Assembly: GCA_003154775.1 (NCBI GenBank)
Contig: PMES01000110.1
Coordinates: 41,107-105,106 of the forward strand
Length of the DNA: 64,000 nucleotides
Direction of reading: 5' to 3'
DNA from: Acidobacteriota bacterium
GTDB taxonomy: Bacteria > Acidobacteriota > Terriglobia > Acidiferrales > UBA7541
This document shows positions 44,707 to 55,070 of the stretch, piece by piece; positions within the stretch are counted from its first letter, which is position 1, and each line of letters starts with the position of its first letter. Position numbers and translations under genes: made by a program. The notes beneath the pieces were generated by a model that was not told where the DNA came from, made no database searches, and saw only the letters and a list, made by a program, of their open reading frames with translations.

Positions 44707-45111
44707 TCAAGGTACTGTTTCGGGCAGCCGATACAACCGAAGCGGCGCAACGCGCGCGAGGAGAGAAAAATCCTTGTCCAGACTGAATAGACTCGCATCG
44801 TGTTCCATCGCGATTGCCGCGATCAACGTGTCGATGGTCGTCAGACTGATGCCTTTGGACCGCGCCAGCCTGAAAATCGTCGCTGCTTCGCGGTAAGTCG
44901 AGAAACCGCTCGGTTCGAGCATCTCCCACATCGCGAGATACTCTTCTACACGGCTCTCATCACGGGTGAGCCCCTGAAGAACCTCTGCGACCACCACTCC
45001 GGTGAGCGCGAACGGCTCGGCTTCCTCGATGATTCGCCGCAGTTCGTTGCCTGCACGGCCGGGCGAGGAACTGAAAAAATCGATCCAGACCGAACTATCC
45101 ACCAGGATCAA
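44707..45111 (-). CDS. vapC: PIN-domain ribonuclease toxin VapC
   Basis: A 134-residue PIN-domain RNase. The first Asp is in LVDSSVWIDFF, the conserved Glu in VVAEVLQGL, and TTIDTLIAAIAMEHDASLFSLDKDF supplies the remaining acidic residues. Its TTG start (45109-45111) overlaps the stop of vapB (TTGA) with AGGA seven bases upstream. Toxins of this family cleave tRNA or rRNA when the antitoxin is degraded. The pair is complete and looks functional. Confidence 0.9.
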   Translation of the reverse strand: MILVDSSVWIDFFSSSPGRAGNELRRIIEEAEPFALTGVVVAEVLQGLTRDESRVEEYLAMWEMLEPSGFSTYREAATIFRLARSKGISLTTIDTLIAAIAMEHDASLFSLDKDFSLLARVAPLRLYRLPETVP

Positions 45112-45308
45112 ACGCGATTCCTTCGCATCTTCTTGAGGTCGCCCTTCCAAATCCCGCTTCCGTAATAGCGCAGAATGGCCTTGCGGCTCTCCGAGCGCAC
45201 CAGCAATTCCAGAGCTTTGCCGACAATCTCTCGCTTCGTCTTAAGGCGCGTGAGCTTGCGGGCTTTCTGCACCAATTCGTCATCCAGTTCTATGTTGGTC
45301 CGGCTCAT
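45108..45308 (-). CDS. vapB: VapB-type antitoxin
   Basis: A 66-residue ribbon-helix-helix-like antitoxin: MSRTNIELDDELVQKARKLT, then KREIVGKALELLVRSES, typical of the VapB/DUF2191 group. It would bind its own promoter and cap VapC. ATG 45308 is the start; the upstream extension to 45383 is not conserved-looking. It overlaps vapC by three bases and ends the gap to the tryptophanase gene, with which it is not obviously co-transcribed. Confidence 0.87.
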   Translation of the reverse strand: MSRTNIELDDELVQKARKLTRLKTKREIVGKALELLVRSESRKAILRYYGSGIWKGDLKKMRRNRV

Positions 45309-45372
45309 AAAATGACTATACACCACTTCTCGAAAAATATGTGTATGGGCTAAAATAAACCCCGGCGGGCTC

Positions 45373-46731
45373 TTACCGTGCAATCGGCTTCAGCTTCGCC
45401 GTGAAGTGCCGCAAGAATGGCGCCTGATGCACCAGTTCGTACCCCGGAATCTTTTCGCGCCGCCGCCACACGTCCAGAATCACTTCCACCACATACTCAA
45501 TGTGGCTCTGCGTGTACACCCGCCGGGGAATAGCCAGCCGCACCAGGTCCATCTGCGCGTGCTCGCCAAACATGAGCGAACCAATTTCAACCGACCGGAT
45601 GCCACCTTCCAGATAAAGCTCCACCGCCAGCGCCACACCGGGAAATTGCGACGTGGGAATGTGCGGCAGAAACGCCCGCGCATCCAGATAAATCGCGTGC
45701 CCGCCGGGAGGCTGCACAATCGGCACGCCTTCGCTGGCAATGTGGTTGCCCAGAAACGCGGTCGAGGCGATGCGGTACTTCAAATACTCTTCCTCAAGCG
45801 CCTCGTTCAACCCCACCGCGATTGCTTCCAGGTCGCGGCCCGCAAGCCCACCGTATGTCGGAAATCCCTCAGTCAAAATCAGCAGATCCTTTTCCTGTTG
45901 CGCCAGAAGGTCATCGTTGGTGCAGAGGAAACCCCCAATATTCGCCAAGCCATCTTTCTTCGCGGACATCGTGCAGCCATCGGCATGGGCAAACATCTCC
46001 CGCGCGATGTCGCGCGGCGTTTTGTCCGCATACCCCTCTTCGCGAAGCTTGATGAAGTACGCGTTCTCCGCGAACCGGCACGCGTCAATGTACAGCGGAA
46101 TGCCGTGCTTCCGGCACTCCTGCTTCACTTCCCGGATATTAGCCATGGAAACCGGCTGGCCCCCGCCGGAATTGTTGGTGATCGTCAGCATCACCAGCGG
46201 AATTTTCTTCGCCCCTTCCCGCGCAATCACTTCCGCAAGCCGTTCCACGTCCATGTTCCCCTTGAACGGGTGCAGGTGGCTGGGCTCCTTCGCTTCCGGG
46301 ATGGGTAGATCCAGCGCCGTAGCGCCCACAAATTCGCAGTTGGCGCGCGTCGTGTCGAAGTGCGTGTTGTTCGGCACGATGTCGCCCTTTTTGCACATCA
46401 CGTTGAACAGGATGCGTTCCGCCGCGCGCCCCTGGTGCGTTGGAATCACGTGCCGAAATCCGAAAATCGATTGCACCGATTCGCGGAACCTCGTGAAGCT
46501 CGGCGACCCCGCGTACGATTCGTCCCCGCGCATCATCGCCGCCCACTGCTCCGTGGACATCGCCGACGTGCCCGAATCCGTCAGCAGATCAATCAGGATC
46601 GCTTCGGACGCGACGAGAAAAAGATTGTAGCCCGCCGCTTCAATCAGTTTTTGCCGCTCTTCCCGCGAGGTCCCGCGGATTGGTTCAACGCTCTTGATGC
46701 GGAACGGCTCGATGATGGTGCGAATTGCCAT
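45373..46731 (-). CDS. tnaA: Tryptophanase (beta-eliminating lyase)
   Basis: A PLP enzyme that splits tryptophan to indole, pyruvate and ammonia, or a close relative. The 452 residues include EPFRIKSVEPI, HVIPTHQGRAAERILF, TNNSGGGQPVSMANI, YIDACRFAENAYFIK and the PLP lysine in CTMSAKKDGLANIGG. Tyrosine phenol-lyase has an Arg in the GVRSMERG region; here the equivalent is GGIRSVEIGSL, as in tryptophanase. That supports but does not prove indole production. No tnaC-like leader was noticed upstream. Confidence 0.88.
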   Translation of the reverse strand: MAIRTIIEPFRIKSVEPIRGTSREERQKLIEAAGYNLFLVASEAILIDLLTDSGTSAMSTEQWAAMMRGDESYAGSPSFTRFRESVQSIFGFRHVIPTHQGRAAERILFNVMCKKGDIVPNNTHFDTTRANCEFVGATALDLPIPEAKEPSHLHPFKGNMDVERLAEVIAREGAKKIPLVMLTITNNSGGGQPVSMANIREVKQECRKHGIPLYIDACRFAENAYFIKLREEGYADKTPRDIAREMFAHADGCTMSAKKDGLANIGGFLCTNDDLLAQQEKDLLILTEGFPTYGGLAGRDLEAIAVGLNEALEEEYLKYRIASTAFLGNHIASEGVPIVQPPGGHAIYLDARAFLPHIPTSQFPGVALAVELYLEGGIRSVEIGSLMFGEHAQMDLVRLAIPRRVYTQSHIEYVVEVILDVWRRREKIPGYELVHQAPFLRHFTAKLKPIAR

Positions 46732-46998
46732 GACGGAACTTGGCTCCTCTCCGAGACACTACCACAGAATCCTCAAGCGCTTCCGTGAGGGCGATTTTTC
46801 CACGCTCGCCGGCTGCACAGGCGGTCGCACGGACTTCTCCGCGGCCCTCCGCCGCACTCTCTCCCTCTCTCTGTTTCCATCGTAGTACCCAAGTACTATA
46901 GGCCCCCCTGCCCACCCACCCCACCATAAAGAAGTAGATCAGGGGAGCTCTGTCTTCACAGGGCTGCCATTCCAAATTCCTTTTTGAGCGAGCGCGCT

Positions 46999-49200
46999 AT
47001 GCCACCCATTGTGAAAGATTCCGAAACTGCGGTTGCAACGCCCATCTCTGCCGCTCCGGCCACCACCGTCGCGAAAACCAAGGACGAATCCCCGGCCCGG
47101 CCTCAGCCTGTCGCTCTGGAAATCCCGGTTACCGTGAACGGCGCCCGCACCGTTGAAGGCTCGGACAAGCGCGAGCCTTTTTCCGAAAACACCATGACCG
47201 TCCTGGTCTTCAGCCACGGCGCCGTCATCCGCCTCGCCTCTTCCCTCGCGCCCGGCCAGCTCATTTTCCTGACCAACGAAAAAACCAAAAAGGAAGTCGT
47301 CTGCCAGGTCATCAAATCGAAAAATTATCGCAGCGTGACCGGATACGTGGAACTCGAATTCACCGAGCCTGCCATCGGTTTCTGGGGCATGCGTTTCCCG
47401 CCGGATCGCCCCGTTCCCGCAGGAGCCGTTCCTGCAATCGCGCCCGCCGCACCGCGCGCAGTTGTCTCCGCCGTCCCTGTTCCACCCAAGGTCGCTCCAC
47501 CTCCTCCGCCCGCTCCTCCGGTTGCCGCAAAGCCCGCTGCGCCAGTTTCTCCCCTGCCTGCCATTCCTGCGCCAGTGAAGCTTGTTGTTGTGCCGCCACC
47601 TCCTCCGGCTCCGAAACCCGCGGCCCCCATTTCTCCCACTCCCGTGAACATTGTCACGCCGCCTCCTGCTCCACCTGCCATAGCCCCTGTGGCCGGACAA
47701 GCTGTCACCGTTGCCCGTGTCGTTCCCTCGCCTCCGCCACCAGTAGCCGCAAGACCGGTACCCGTCGTCACAAAGCGCGTATTTCTTCCCCTCCCGTCGC
47801 CAGATTTCGCGGCTGCAATCTCTGCTCTTTTCCAATCCCCGGCCGTTTCCGAAGCCAAGCCCGCAGCCACCGAACCTCCCAAGATCGCAGCCGTTCCCGC
47901 ACCTGCCGATCTCTCCACCGAGCAGCTCAAGCTGCAAACCGCGCGCCTTCAGGAACAGCTTAGCTCTCTTCTCTTCACGGAGACTCCCGTAAAGCCGCCG
48001 TCTGCACCAGCTCCTGCAGGCATTGCGAAAACAGAATCCCCCTTACCGGAAGTTGCCGATAAGCTCCTGCAATTCGCACAAGCAGGCCTGAAGCCGACTG
48101 CCCCTCCCGAGATCAAGCCGGTTGCCCCGGCACGCAATTTCGTGCCTCCCTCGCTTGCTGCCGAACAGGTCAAGGTGCCTGCCTGGCTCGCTCCTCTGGC
48201 GCGTGAATCGGAATCCACAACCGCCGAACCCGTTGCTGTCCCCGAGCTTCCCGCACTCTCCGATTCTCTTCCGGCTTCGCTTTCTGCTTCTGCGGACTCT
48301 CTCACGATTGGCGTCACGGAGTCCCATCACCGCCAGCATTCCTCCACCTTCGGTGGACAGTTACTCGGCGAATCCAGCGCCGTCCCCATGCCAGTCATTG
48401 CCTCCCGCTCAAAGAAGGGCCTCTTCATCGGCATTGCCGCCACGCTCCTTCTTGCTGCTGGTGTTGTGTGGTACATGCGCCAGCCGGACAATCTGATTTC
48501 CAGCCTGCTCGCTTCGAAGACCGCTCCCGCGCAGGCCGCAAATTTCTCTCCCGCTGCCGTGTCCCCTTCCGCGTCGCGGCCCGCCGCTCCCCCTGTCGGC
48601 ATAATCAAGCCGGCTCCCGCACCAGCAAGCGCACCTGTAATTCATAGCGAGTCTCCTGCGAACATCGCTGCAACCGCTGTACCGGCAGCTCCGCCGGAGG
48701 CCAAGAATCCCAAAGCGACCGCCCGTACTACTCCGCCTGTCGAGGAGCCCAAAAAGTCCGCTGTTGGCGAAGTCCACCTTGCCACTCCTGTTGTCAATCG
48801 TGCCGGTGAATCTCAGGAGGGCAACGAATCCGAGCCCTCCATGGACGTCAATCAATCTGCCAATGCGGATCCCCTCGCCGGTCTGGCCGCTGGCCATCGC
48901 CAGGAACCCACCGCTCCTCTTCCCGTCGGCGGCGACCTCAAGCAAGCTCGCTTGCTCAAATCGATTCCTCCCATCTATCCGGCAACCGCCAGAGCCGAGA
49001 ACGTCTCGGGTGACGTCAACATCGACGCCCTCATCGACGTAACCGGCAATGTCAGCTCCGTCAAAATCATCTCAGGCCCCGCTTTGCTCCATCAGGCGGC
49101 TCTGAACGCCGTCAAGCAATGGAAATACGAGCCGGCGCAGTTGAACGGCAAAACCACAGCAGTCCACATCACCGTCACTCTTCATTTCCGCGCCCAATAA
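46999..49200 (+). CDS. PilZ-like/TonB-domain envelope protein
   Basis: A 733-residue protein. Residues ~55-140 look like a PilZ-type barrel (GQLIFLTNEKTKKEVVCQVIKSKNY, then VELEFTEPAIGFWGMRF), cytoplasmic. A long Pro/Ala-rich region follows, then a single membrane helix (KGLFIGIAATLLLAAGVVWYM) near residue 475. The TonB C-terminal domain is IPPIYPATARAENVSGDVNIDALIDVTGNVSSVKIISG, ending AVKQWKYEPAQLNGK. The PilZ part lacks an obvious RxxxR c-di-GMP motif. ATG 46999 is chosen; TTG 46984 adds five residues. Confidence 0.75.
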   Translation: MPPIVKDSETAVATPISAAPATTVAKTKDESPARPQPVALEIPVTVNGARTVEGSDKREPFSENTMTVLVFSHGAVIRLASSLAPGQLIFLTNEKTKKEVVCQVIKSKNYRSVTGYVELEFTEPAIGFWGMRFPPDRPVPAGAVPAIAPAAPRAVVSAVPVPPKVAPPPPPAPPVAAKPAAPVSPLPAIPAPVKLVVVPPPPPAPKPAAPISPTPVNIVTPPPAPPAIAPVAGQAVTVARVVPSPPPPVAARPVPVVTKRVFLPLPSPDFAAAISALFQSPAVSEAKPAATEPPKIAAVPAPADLSTEQLKLQTARLQEQLSSLLFTETPVKPPSAPAPAGIAKTESPLPEVADKLLQFAQAGLKPTAPPEIKPVAPARNFVPPSLAAEQVKVPAWLAPLARESESTTAEPVAVPELPALSDSLPASLSASADSLTIGVTESHHRQHSSTFGGQLLGESSAVPMPVIASRSKKGLFIGIAATLLLAAGVVWYMRQPDNLISSLLASKTAPAQAANFSPAAVSPSASRPAAPPVGIIKPAPAPASAPVIHSESPANIAATAVPAAPPEAKNPKATARTTPPVEEPKKSAVGEVHLATPVVNRAGESQEGNESEPSMDVNQSANADPLAGLAAGHRQEPTAPLPVGGDLKQARLLKSIPPIYPATARAENVSGDVNIDALIDVTGNVSSVKIISGPALLHQAALNAVKQWKYEPAQLNGKTTAVHITVTLHFRAQ

Positions 49201-49593
49201 CGCACCACGCCCTTGCGCATTACAGACTGCTCTCCACCTAGCTTCTCTTGGGCGAAATCCCCTTACGGGATCACTCTATTTCACTGCCCCGCGCAGCTCG
49301 GCTCTCCTCCCAGCCGGGCGGCCATCTCCTTCCGCCTCTTCGGACTCACCGAGCTAATCCCTGCTGGTGTGTAACGATCTATCCTTGCAATTCAAATCTG
49401 TATCCCTTCCTTGCGATTGGCCATTCCCCTTCGTATACTGGCCCCCCGGCCAATTGGCAGGTCTAGCGGGTGGGTGGCCTGCCTCCGTTCATCCCACTTG
49501 GCCCTTCTTTTCGCGCCTGCGCGTCTCTCACAGGCCGAATTTCGCAGCCCCGTTGGTAGCAGGGTGGTCCGACTGGGCAGAGGAGACTTTTGC
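49201..49593. other. Intergenic region, no gene seen
   Basis: These 393 bases precede the glutamate dehydrogenase gene. They contain pyrimidine-rich tracts and GGCCCCCCGGCCAATTGGC near 49440-49458. A reading frame continuing from glutamate dehydrogenase upstream is open but not family-like. No RNA element was recognised. Confidence 0.35.
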
Positions 49594-50865
<1,272 letters not shown>

Positions 50866-50978
50866 TTTTTTCTTGGTTTTCGGCGCCACCCGGCGTACTC
50901 TTTGTCCCACTTGGCGTCCGCCGTCGCCTGATTTACACTGAATCGTACCGCTTTACGGTCGAGGAAGGAGTCCTTACA

Positions 50979-51788
50979 GTGCCCTCGGACTCATCGTCTG
51001 GAACTTCTGCACTCTTGGAAGATCAGTATCGTCGCGAGATTTGCCGCGTTGGCCGCTGGTTGTACGAACGCGGCTACATCGTCGCCGGTGAAGGCAATCT
51101 CTCCGTTCGTTTGGATGCCGAACGCATTCTCACCACTCCCACCTGTGTCAACAAAGGCATGATGGCGCCCGAGGACCTCGTCATCATGGATATGGAGGGC
51201 ACGCATCTTCAGGGTGACCGCAAAATCTCTTCCGAGGCCGCCATGCATCTTCTCTTTTATCGCATGCGCCCCGATGTCAACGCGATTTGCCATAGCCATC
51301 CGCCGACCGCCACGGGTTTCGCCGTTGCGGGCCTCGGCCTCGACCAAGCGCTTCTGCCCGAAGTGATCGTCGGCCTCGGCAAGGTTCCTCTCGTTCGCTA
51401 CGCCACCCCTGGCACGCCAGATTTGTGCGCGGTACTCGAGCCTTACGTGCCTCACTACGACGCGCTCCTTCTCGCCAATCATGGGGCCACCACCTGCGGG
51501 CCCGATCTGCTCACCGCCTTCTTCCGCATGGAAACGCTCGAGCACTTCGCGAAAATCATCCTTGCCGCCAAGCTCGTCGGCGAACCCCAACTCCTCTCCA
51601 CACGCGAAGTCGCCAAGCTCATGGCCGCCCGCGCCAGGTATTTCGTTACCCCGCCTCCCGGCGGCGGCGCTGAGTTGCCGGAAACCTGCGACACTGGCGA
51701 ATCCAGCGCCGACGAAGTCACGCTCACCCGCGCGGAACTCGAAGCCCTCATCGACGAAGCCGTCCGCAAGGACCGCTCCCGCCGCTAA
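50979..51788 (+). CDS. Class II aldolase/adducin-family protein
   Basis: A 269-residue zinc aldolase of the fuculose-1-phosphate type. GYIVAGEGNLSVRLDAERILTTPT, KISSEAAMHLLFYRMRPDVNAICHSHPPTATGFAVAG (Zn ligands in HSH and Glu) and LLANHGATTCGPDLL (third His) are present. It would cleave or epimerise a sugar phosphate; the substrate is unknown. It starts at GTG 50979 with GGAAGGAG eight bases before. A C-terminal acidic tail (residues ~225-269) is outside the fold. Confidence 0.88.
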   Translation: MPSDSSSGTSALLEDQYRREICRVGRWLYERGYIVAGEGNLSVRLDAERILTTPTCVNKGMMAPEDLVIMDMEGTHLQGDRKISSEAAMHLLFYRMRPDVNAICHSHPPTATGFAVAGLGLDQALLPEVIVGLGKVPLVRYATPGTPDLCAVLEPYVPHYDALLLANHGATTCGPDLLTAFFRMETLEHFAKIILAAKLVGEPQLLSTREVAKLMAARARYFVTPPPGGGAELPETCDTGESSADEVTLTRAELEALIDEAVRKDRSRR

Positions 51789-51863
51789 TCTGAGTTTTTC
51801 ACATGAAAAGGTGTCGGGCGGGTTTGCGGAGCTGACGGCAGTAGGTAGCCACAGTCAAGGATC

Positions 51864-51892
51864 TTGGAGTGCGGCGGCTCGCCGCCGCTTTT
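51864..51892. repeat. Dispersed GC-rich hairpin repeat, copy 2
   Basis: TTGGAGTGCGGCGGC-TC-GCCGCCGCTTTT, matching copy 1 at 39753-39781 except in the loop. It lies in the 301-base gap (51789-52089) after the aldolase gene. That gap also has a GGCCCG...CGGGCC hairpin near 51980-52002 and no gene. Confidence 0.65.
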
Positions 51893-52089
51893 ATGCCGCA
51901 AGCAACTCCGCCAGAGTGGCGTTCTCCTGAGGATGCGGCGCCACCAAAAGGCCGGCGGGCTTTCTCTTGGGTTTGTAGGGCCCGTCCTTCTGAGGCGGGC
52001 CGCTATTGCGTTCCTTCGACTCCCCTCTTGGGTTTCTCTTGCACCGCTCTTGCGTTTCTCTCGCCTTTGTAGGTACAAGTGCCCGATCT

Positions 52090-54186
52090 TCACATCGGCT
52101 CTTTTCCGCGCGCTGCTTCTGCTTCGCTGTCCGCTGAATCGGGCTCTTCCGGGGTTTCCAGCAGACCGGCTCGCCCCAATTCCCGGTAATAACCGGGCCG
52201 CGTGTGCCGGTAGTGGTCCGCCGGTATTTTTCCGTCGATCCATGCCGTGTCCATCGGATAGACCGCAGGATCGAAAATCACCAGGTAAAAGTGCCAGATC
52301 AGGATCGAGAAGGTCGCCAGCAGCGCTTCATACCAATGCACGGCGGTCGCGGCGTCGGCCACCCACTTGGGGAAATGCCGCAACGTGAAATTGTTGAACC
52401 ACAGCAGAAAGCCGGTGAGAGCCATCACTCCCGTGCCCCACAGAAAGGCCCAATACTCCATTTTTTCCGCATAGTTGAACTTCGCGAATTTCGGCCCTTC
52501 CTTGGTGAACCCCAGGTTATAACGGAAAACATCCAGGATGTCCGTCGCGTCTTTGATCGTGGGGATCATCGCCGTAAGGAATCTGCGGTCGCCCTTCTTC
52601 AGCGCCAAATGAATAAAATGATAGAGCGTCGCCGCAATCAGCACGATCGCCGCCGTGCGATGCAATCCGCCTCGCAATCCCGGGTTCGATTCCCACATCG
52701 ATAGTGGACGCGCCCACCAGCTCTCCGGGTACTTCAGCGCAAACCCCGTCACTACCAGTGTGGGGAAGCTCGCCATCACCCCCCAGTGCGCGATCCGGAA
52801 TCCCAGATTCATCCGCACCGCAACTTCGCTGGTTTCCTGCCGCGGCCGCCGCCGAATCAGTTTCGCCAGCAGGTCCAGCAGGTTGTGCAGCAGCATGAAT
52901 CCCAGCGTGAACGGGATCAACACCCAGTACGTCCAGCGGATCCATTTCACTACCGGATGATTGGGGCCGGCGTTGGTCTGCACGTGCACGGGCCCAATGG
53001 CATAGCGCGCCTCCGCCGCCCCCTTGTGGCACTGGCCGCAGGTTTTGCCGAGGTTGGCGCTGTTCACCGTCGAGCGCGGGTCACTGGACCTGAAGATGTT
53101 GTGCACGCCGTGGCACGACGCGCAATTCGCTGCCGTGAGTTTTCCCCCCTTCAGCGCCAGTCCGTGATAACTGTCCGCATAGGACGGTACGCGATCTGCC
53201 GGCAGATCATACAGCTTGGCGATCCGCGCGCTCGCGTGGCAACGCCCGCAGGTTTCCGCCGAAACATTGGCCGCGTTCACCGGCGACGCCGGATTCTTCG
53301 GATCCAGGATCAGGTGCTCACCATGGCAATCCACGCACACCGGCGCGTCCTTTACGCCCGCTTTTGCCGCCACTCCATGAATGCTTGCCCCATAAATCTT
53401 GGCAATCTCTGTGTGGCACTCGCCGCAGGTGTCCGCCACCTTCCAGTGATTCACCTGCGAACGCTCATCCCGCGCCGGGTAGATATTGTGGCTCCCGTGG
53501 CAGTTGTTGCAGCTGGCCGCCTTCTCATTTCCGTTCGCAACCGCCCGCCCGTGCACGCTCTGCTTGTAGGCCTCCACCGGATGCGCCACGGGAATTTGAT
53601 GACGCGAAAGAAATCCGGCATCGCTATGACATTTTGCGCAAGTATCCGCCAGGTTCTTGCGAGCAACCGTAGAGTCCGGCTCGCTCGTGGCCTTCACGGC
53701 ATGAATGGCGTCATGGCATGAGGTGCATTTAGGCGCATCGGGATCGCCCTTTTTTGCGGCCTGGCCATGGATGCTCTCCGCAAGACTTTTCACTTCGTCT
53801 GCATGACACTCCGAGCATTTGCCGGGTATGAGTGCGGCGGCGGAAGTCAATTCATGCACGCTGCCATGGCACGTGGCACACGCCGTTTCACCCAAAATCG
53901 CGTGCACGCTCCCAGTGTAGGCCTTCGCTTCGTCTGCGTGGCACGTCGCGCACTGCACCTTGGCAATCTTGGCGGCGTGCGGGAAATCCTTGATGGCGGT
54001 GTGGCAATCGGAACAACCCAAAATCGCATGCGCGCTGGCCGCATGTTTCGCGGGATTTATGTAGATGTCCTTGCCCTTGTCGGACTTCATCCCCGCCTGC
54101 CCATGGCACGCCAGACATCCCTGATCGGCGGCCGGCGCGGGCAAAGCCAGAGTCAGATAAACCAGAGCAACCAGCGTCGCGAGCAT
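52090..54186 (-). CDS. 13-haem cytochrome c fused to cytochrome b (CbcL-like)
   Basis: A 698-residue membrane protein with a signal peptide (MLATLVALVYLTLALPAPA). Thirteen CxxCH haem motifs occupy the first ~375 residues (CLACH, CSDCH, CATCH, to CGQCH). A di-haem cytochrome b domain of the FdnI/HydC type follows (WTYWVLIPFTLGFMLLHNLLDLL, FRIAHWGVMASFPTLVVTGFAL, HRTAAIVLIAATLYHFIHLA, AVHWYEALLATFSILIWHFYLVIF). The layout matches Geobacter CbcL, a quinol-oxidising cytochrome for low-potential electron export. ATG 54186 is chosen; it follows the cytochrome b gene closely. Confidence 0.85.
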   Translation of the reverse strand: MLATLVALVYLTLALPAPAADQGCLACHGQAGMKSDKGKDIYINPAKHAASAHAILGCSDCHTAIKDFPHAAKIAKVQCATCHADEAKAYTGSVHAILGETACATCHGSVHELTSAAALIPGKCSECHADEVKSLAESIHGQAAKKGDPDAPKCTSCHDAIHAVKATSEPDSTVARKNLADTCAKCHSDAGFLSRHQIPVAHPVEAYKQSVHGRAVANGNEKAASCNNCHGSHNIYPARDERSQVNHWKVADTCGECHTEIAKIYGASIHGVAAKAGVKDAPVCVDCHGEHLILDPKNPASPVNAANVSAETCGRCHASARIAKLYDLPADRVPSYADSYHGLALKGGKLTAANCASCHGVHNIFRSSDPRSTVNSANLGKTCGQCHKGAAEARYAIGPVHVQTNAGPNHPVVKWIRWTYWVLIPFTLGFMLLHNLLDLLAKLIRRRPRQETSEVAVRMNLGFRIAHWGVMASFPTLVVTGFALKYPESWWARPLSMWESNPGLRGGLHRTAAIVLIAATLYHFIHLALKKGDRRFLTAMIPTIKDATDILDVFRYNLGFTKEGPKFAKFNYAEKMEYWAFLWGTGVMALTGFLLWFNNFTLRHFPKWVADAATAVHWYEALLATFSILIWHFYLVIFDPAVYPMDTAWIDGKIPADHYRHTRPGYYRELGRAGLLETPEEPDSADSEAEAARGKEPM

Positions 54187-54224
54187 CTCAACACCCTTCT
54201 CCACAATTCGACCGCAATTCGGCT

Positions 54225-55070
54225 CTAGCGGTACGCAAACAACATCGCATAAATGATCCACAGCACAATGCTGAATCCCACCGCCAGCGCTCCCCAGGCG
54301 AAGGCTCGAATCGCCCGGATAACGATCCGCGGATAAGCCTCCTCCATTTTTCCCTCCAGCTTCCCGTTAGCCACCAGCGCTTCATACTCCCTTGGCTTGT
54401 CCCTTTTTAACTCATCCAGCGGCATGCGCCCGGTGAATATGGTGACGTCCATGGGAAACTTTTCGGGCCGCAAGTGGGTATTGAAGAAATGCACGGTAAA
54501 GATGAAGCCGGTGGCGAGCAGGGCCTCGTCGCTGTGAATGATGGTGGCGACGTTGAGGAACCACCCCGGCAAGAAGCGCGTGAAGAACACCGGGAACCAC
54601 AGCGTGAGTCCGGTAGAGCCGATCACTGTGATCCCCCAAAACACTGCGAAATAGTCGAATTTTTCCCAGTACGTCCAGCGGCCATAGGCAGGCCGTTCGC
54701 CTTGGCCTACAAACCACTTCAGCGTGCCCACAAACTCAGCCAAGTCTCTTCGGGTGGGGAGCATGCTGCTGGGTCCCAGCAGCAGCGCGCGCCACGAACC
54801 GTGCTCCCTTTTCTTCAAGCGGTACAGGTCCACCAGATGGGTGATGAAAACTCCGAACATCACCACCGCGGCACTCCGGTGAATGTACCCGGCGCTCTCG
54901 AATCCCCCGAGCAGATGAGAAAGCACCGCCGCCCATTTGGTGTAGGAGAACTTCAGGGTTAACCCCGTCAATGCCAGGCTCATGAAGCTCACGATCATGC
55001 AGATGTGCAGGATCCGCTGCAGGCGGGTGAAGCGGATGAACTGGCGTTCTGCCGTTCCGCCGTTAGACAT
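54225..55070 (-). CDS. Membrane-bound cytochrome b (FdnI-like)
   Basis: A 281-residue cytochrome b561/FdnI-type protein with four to five membrane helices. RFTRLQRILHICMIVSFMSLALTGLTLKF, IHRSAAVVMFGVFITHLVDLY, VFWGITVIGSTGLTLWFPVFF and IHSDEALLATGFIFTVHFFNTHLRPEKFPMD carry the haem-ligating histidines. It would pass electrons between the quinone pool and the neighbouring multihaem proteins. ATG 55070 overlaps the stop of the 19-haem gene by eight bases, so the genes are coupled. Confidence 0.88.
   Translation of the reverse strand: MSNGGTAERQFIRFTRLQRILHICMIVSFMSLALTGLTLKFSYTKWAAVLSHLLGGFESAGYIHRSAAVVMFGVFITHLVDLYRLKKREHGSWRALLLGPSSMLPTRRDLAEFVGTLKWFVGQGERPAYGRWTYWEKFDYFAVFWGITVIGSTGLTLWFPVFFTRFLPGWFLNVATIIHSDEALLATGFIFTVHFFNTHLRPEKFPMDVTIFTGRMPLDELKRDKPREYEALVANGKLEGKMEEAYPRIVIRAIRAFAWGALAVGFSIVLWIIYAMLFAYR

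Noticed and set aside
47400..48200. Proline/alanine repeats as a separate repeat element
   Set aside because: They are the in-frame linker of the PilZ-like/TonB protein.
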